A stretch of DNA of 15,672 bases, taken from Bacillota bacterium (lineage in GTDB: Bacteria; Bacillota; Limnochordia; Darwinibacteriales; Darwinibacteriaceae). The DNA is taken from positions 1-15,672 of the forward strand of contig JAAZLY010000045.1 in NCBI GenBank assembly GCA_012799115.1, read 5' to 3'. The notes under the pieces were generated by a model. It saw only the letters and a program-made list of their open reading frames with translations, searched no databases and had not been told where the DNA came from. Position 1 is the first letter of the stretch; each line of letters starts with the position of its first letter. Both the position numbers and the translations under genes were made by a program. This document shows, piece after piece, positions 15,103-15,672 of the stretch.

Positions 15103-15672
15103 ACGATAAATTAGTGATACAAGGTGCTCGGCAGCATAACTTGAAAGATATAAATCTGGAGATTCCCAGAAACAAGCTTGTGGTTGTGACTGGACTATCC
15201 GGGTCCGGCAAGTCATCCTTAGCCTTTGATACAATTTATGCCGAGGGACAAAGAAGATATGTGGAGTCTCTGTCCGCCTATGCTCGGCAGTTTCTTGGAC
15301 AAATGGATAAGCCCGATGTGGATTCCATTGATGGTCTTTCGCCAGCTATCTCTATTGATCAAAAGACCACTAGTCGTAATCCCAGATCAACCGTTGGTAC
15401 TGTAACTGAGATTTATGACTATCTCCGTTTACTCTTTGCCAGGGTGGGAAGACCACATTGCCCGAGTTGTGGGAAACCCATTACGCAGCAGACGGTGGAG
15501 CAAATTGTTGATCAGATTCTAGCTCTTCCAGAAGGGACGAGAATACAGCTTCTAGCACCGGTTATACGGGGCCGGAAGGGTGAACACAAAAAGGCCATTG
15601 AGTCTATTGCCAAAGAAGGTTTCATCCGGATTAGGGTAGATGGCGAGCTCCACGAGGTCAGTGATGCTCTGA
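15099..15672 (+). CDS. uvrA: Excinuclease ABC subunit UvrA (5' part, cut by window end)
   Basis: UvrA is the dimeric ABC ATPase that first detects bulky DNA lesions and loads UvrB. The 191 visible codons are open to the window end; the full protein is normally about 940 residues. The start is TTG 15099, overlapping the uvrB stop (TTGA at 15099-15102); the protein then reads MNDKLVIQGARQHNLKDINL, as UvrA N termini do. Walker A GLSGSGKSS is at about 32-40. The insertion module begins with YAEGQRRYVESLSAYARQFL, and the first zinc-finger pair CPSCG is at Cys121 and Cys124. The ribosome binding site is weak (GGGG about 8 nt upstream), so re-initiation from uvrB is likely. Confidence 0.96.
   Translation, partial: MNDKLVIQGARQHNLKDINLEIPRNKLVVVTGLSGSGKSSLAFDTIYAEGQRRYVESLSAYARQFLGQMDKPDVDSIDGLSPAISIDQKTTSRNPRSTVGTVTEIYDYLRLLFARVGRPHCPSCGKPITQQTVEQIVDQILALPEGTRIQLLAPVIRGRKGEHKKAIESIAKEGFIRIRVDGELHEVSDAL

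Overview
The window reads as chromosome of a Bacillota (Firmicutes) bacterium, probably outside the classical Bacilli and closer to a Clostridia- or Limnochordia-like lineage. The reasons are a SecA with a C-terminal zinc (SEC-C) motif, strong GGAGG-type ribosome binding sites, frequent GTG/TTG starts, a CsaB-type pyruvyl transferase, a MinJ-like PDZ membrane protein, and gene order. As I remember it, Bacillus subtilis carries secA, prfB, a YitT-family gene, ctpB, minJ, uvrB and uvrA in this same relative order. I cannot name the species. I see no rRNA, tRNA, CRISPR array, insertion sequence or prophage.

Layout. Positions 35-3630 hold secA and prfB, 4 nt apart. prfB needs the classic programmed +1 frameshift at an in-frame TGA (2604-2606). 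A strong hairpin with a short T tail follows at 3636-3671. Positions 3694-7774 hold a tightly packed four-gene envelope block: a small secreted or anchored DUF2993-like protein, a polytopic DUF5693-family protein, CsaB, and a TagA/WecG glycosyltransferase. Start and stop codons there overlap or are 4 nt apart. Positions 7779-8627 hold a YitT-family membrane protein. After a 122-nt gap, positions 8750-12531 hold an S41 C-terminal processing protease, a MinJ-like membrane PDZ protein, and a membrane-anchored divergent polysaccharide deacetylase. A family I inorganic pyrophosphatase lies on the minus strand (12532-13014), its stop codon directly abutting that of the deacetylase. From 13108 on are uvrB and the 5' part of uvrA, which runs off the window.

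How the genes work together. SecA drives Sec export and RF2 terminates at UGA/UAA. TagA and CsaB are a recognised pair in secondary cell wall polymer synthesis: TagA adds ManNAc to undecaprenyl-PP-GlcNAc, and CsaB adds the pyruvate ketal that SLH-domain proteins bind. The DUF5693 and DUF2993-like proteins may be accessory factors of this pathway, which is inference. The protease, PDZ protein and deacetylase suggest envelope proteolysis, division and wall maintenance. UvrB and UvrA perform nucleotide excision repair. Nearly everything belongs to known families. The least understood part is the DUF2993/DUF5693/csaB/tagA block, which sits where B. subtilis has cccB-ftsE-ftsX. I do not see a clearly new defence or mobile system.
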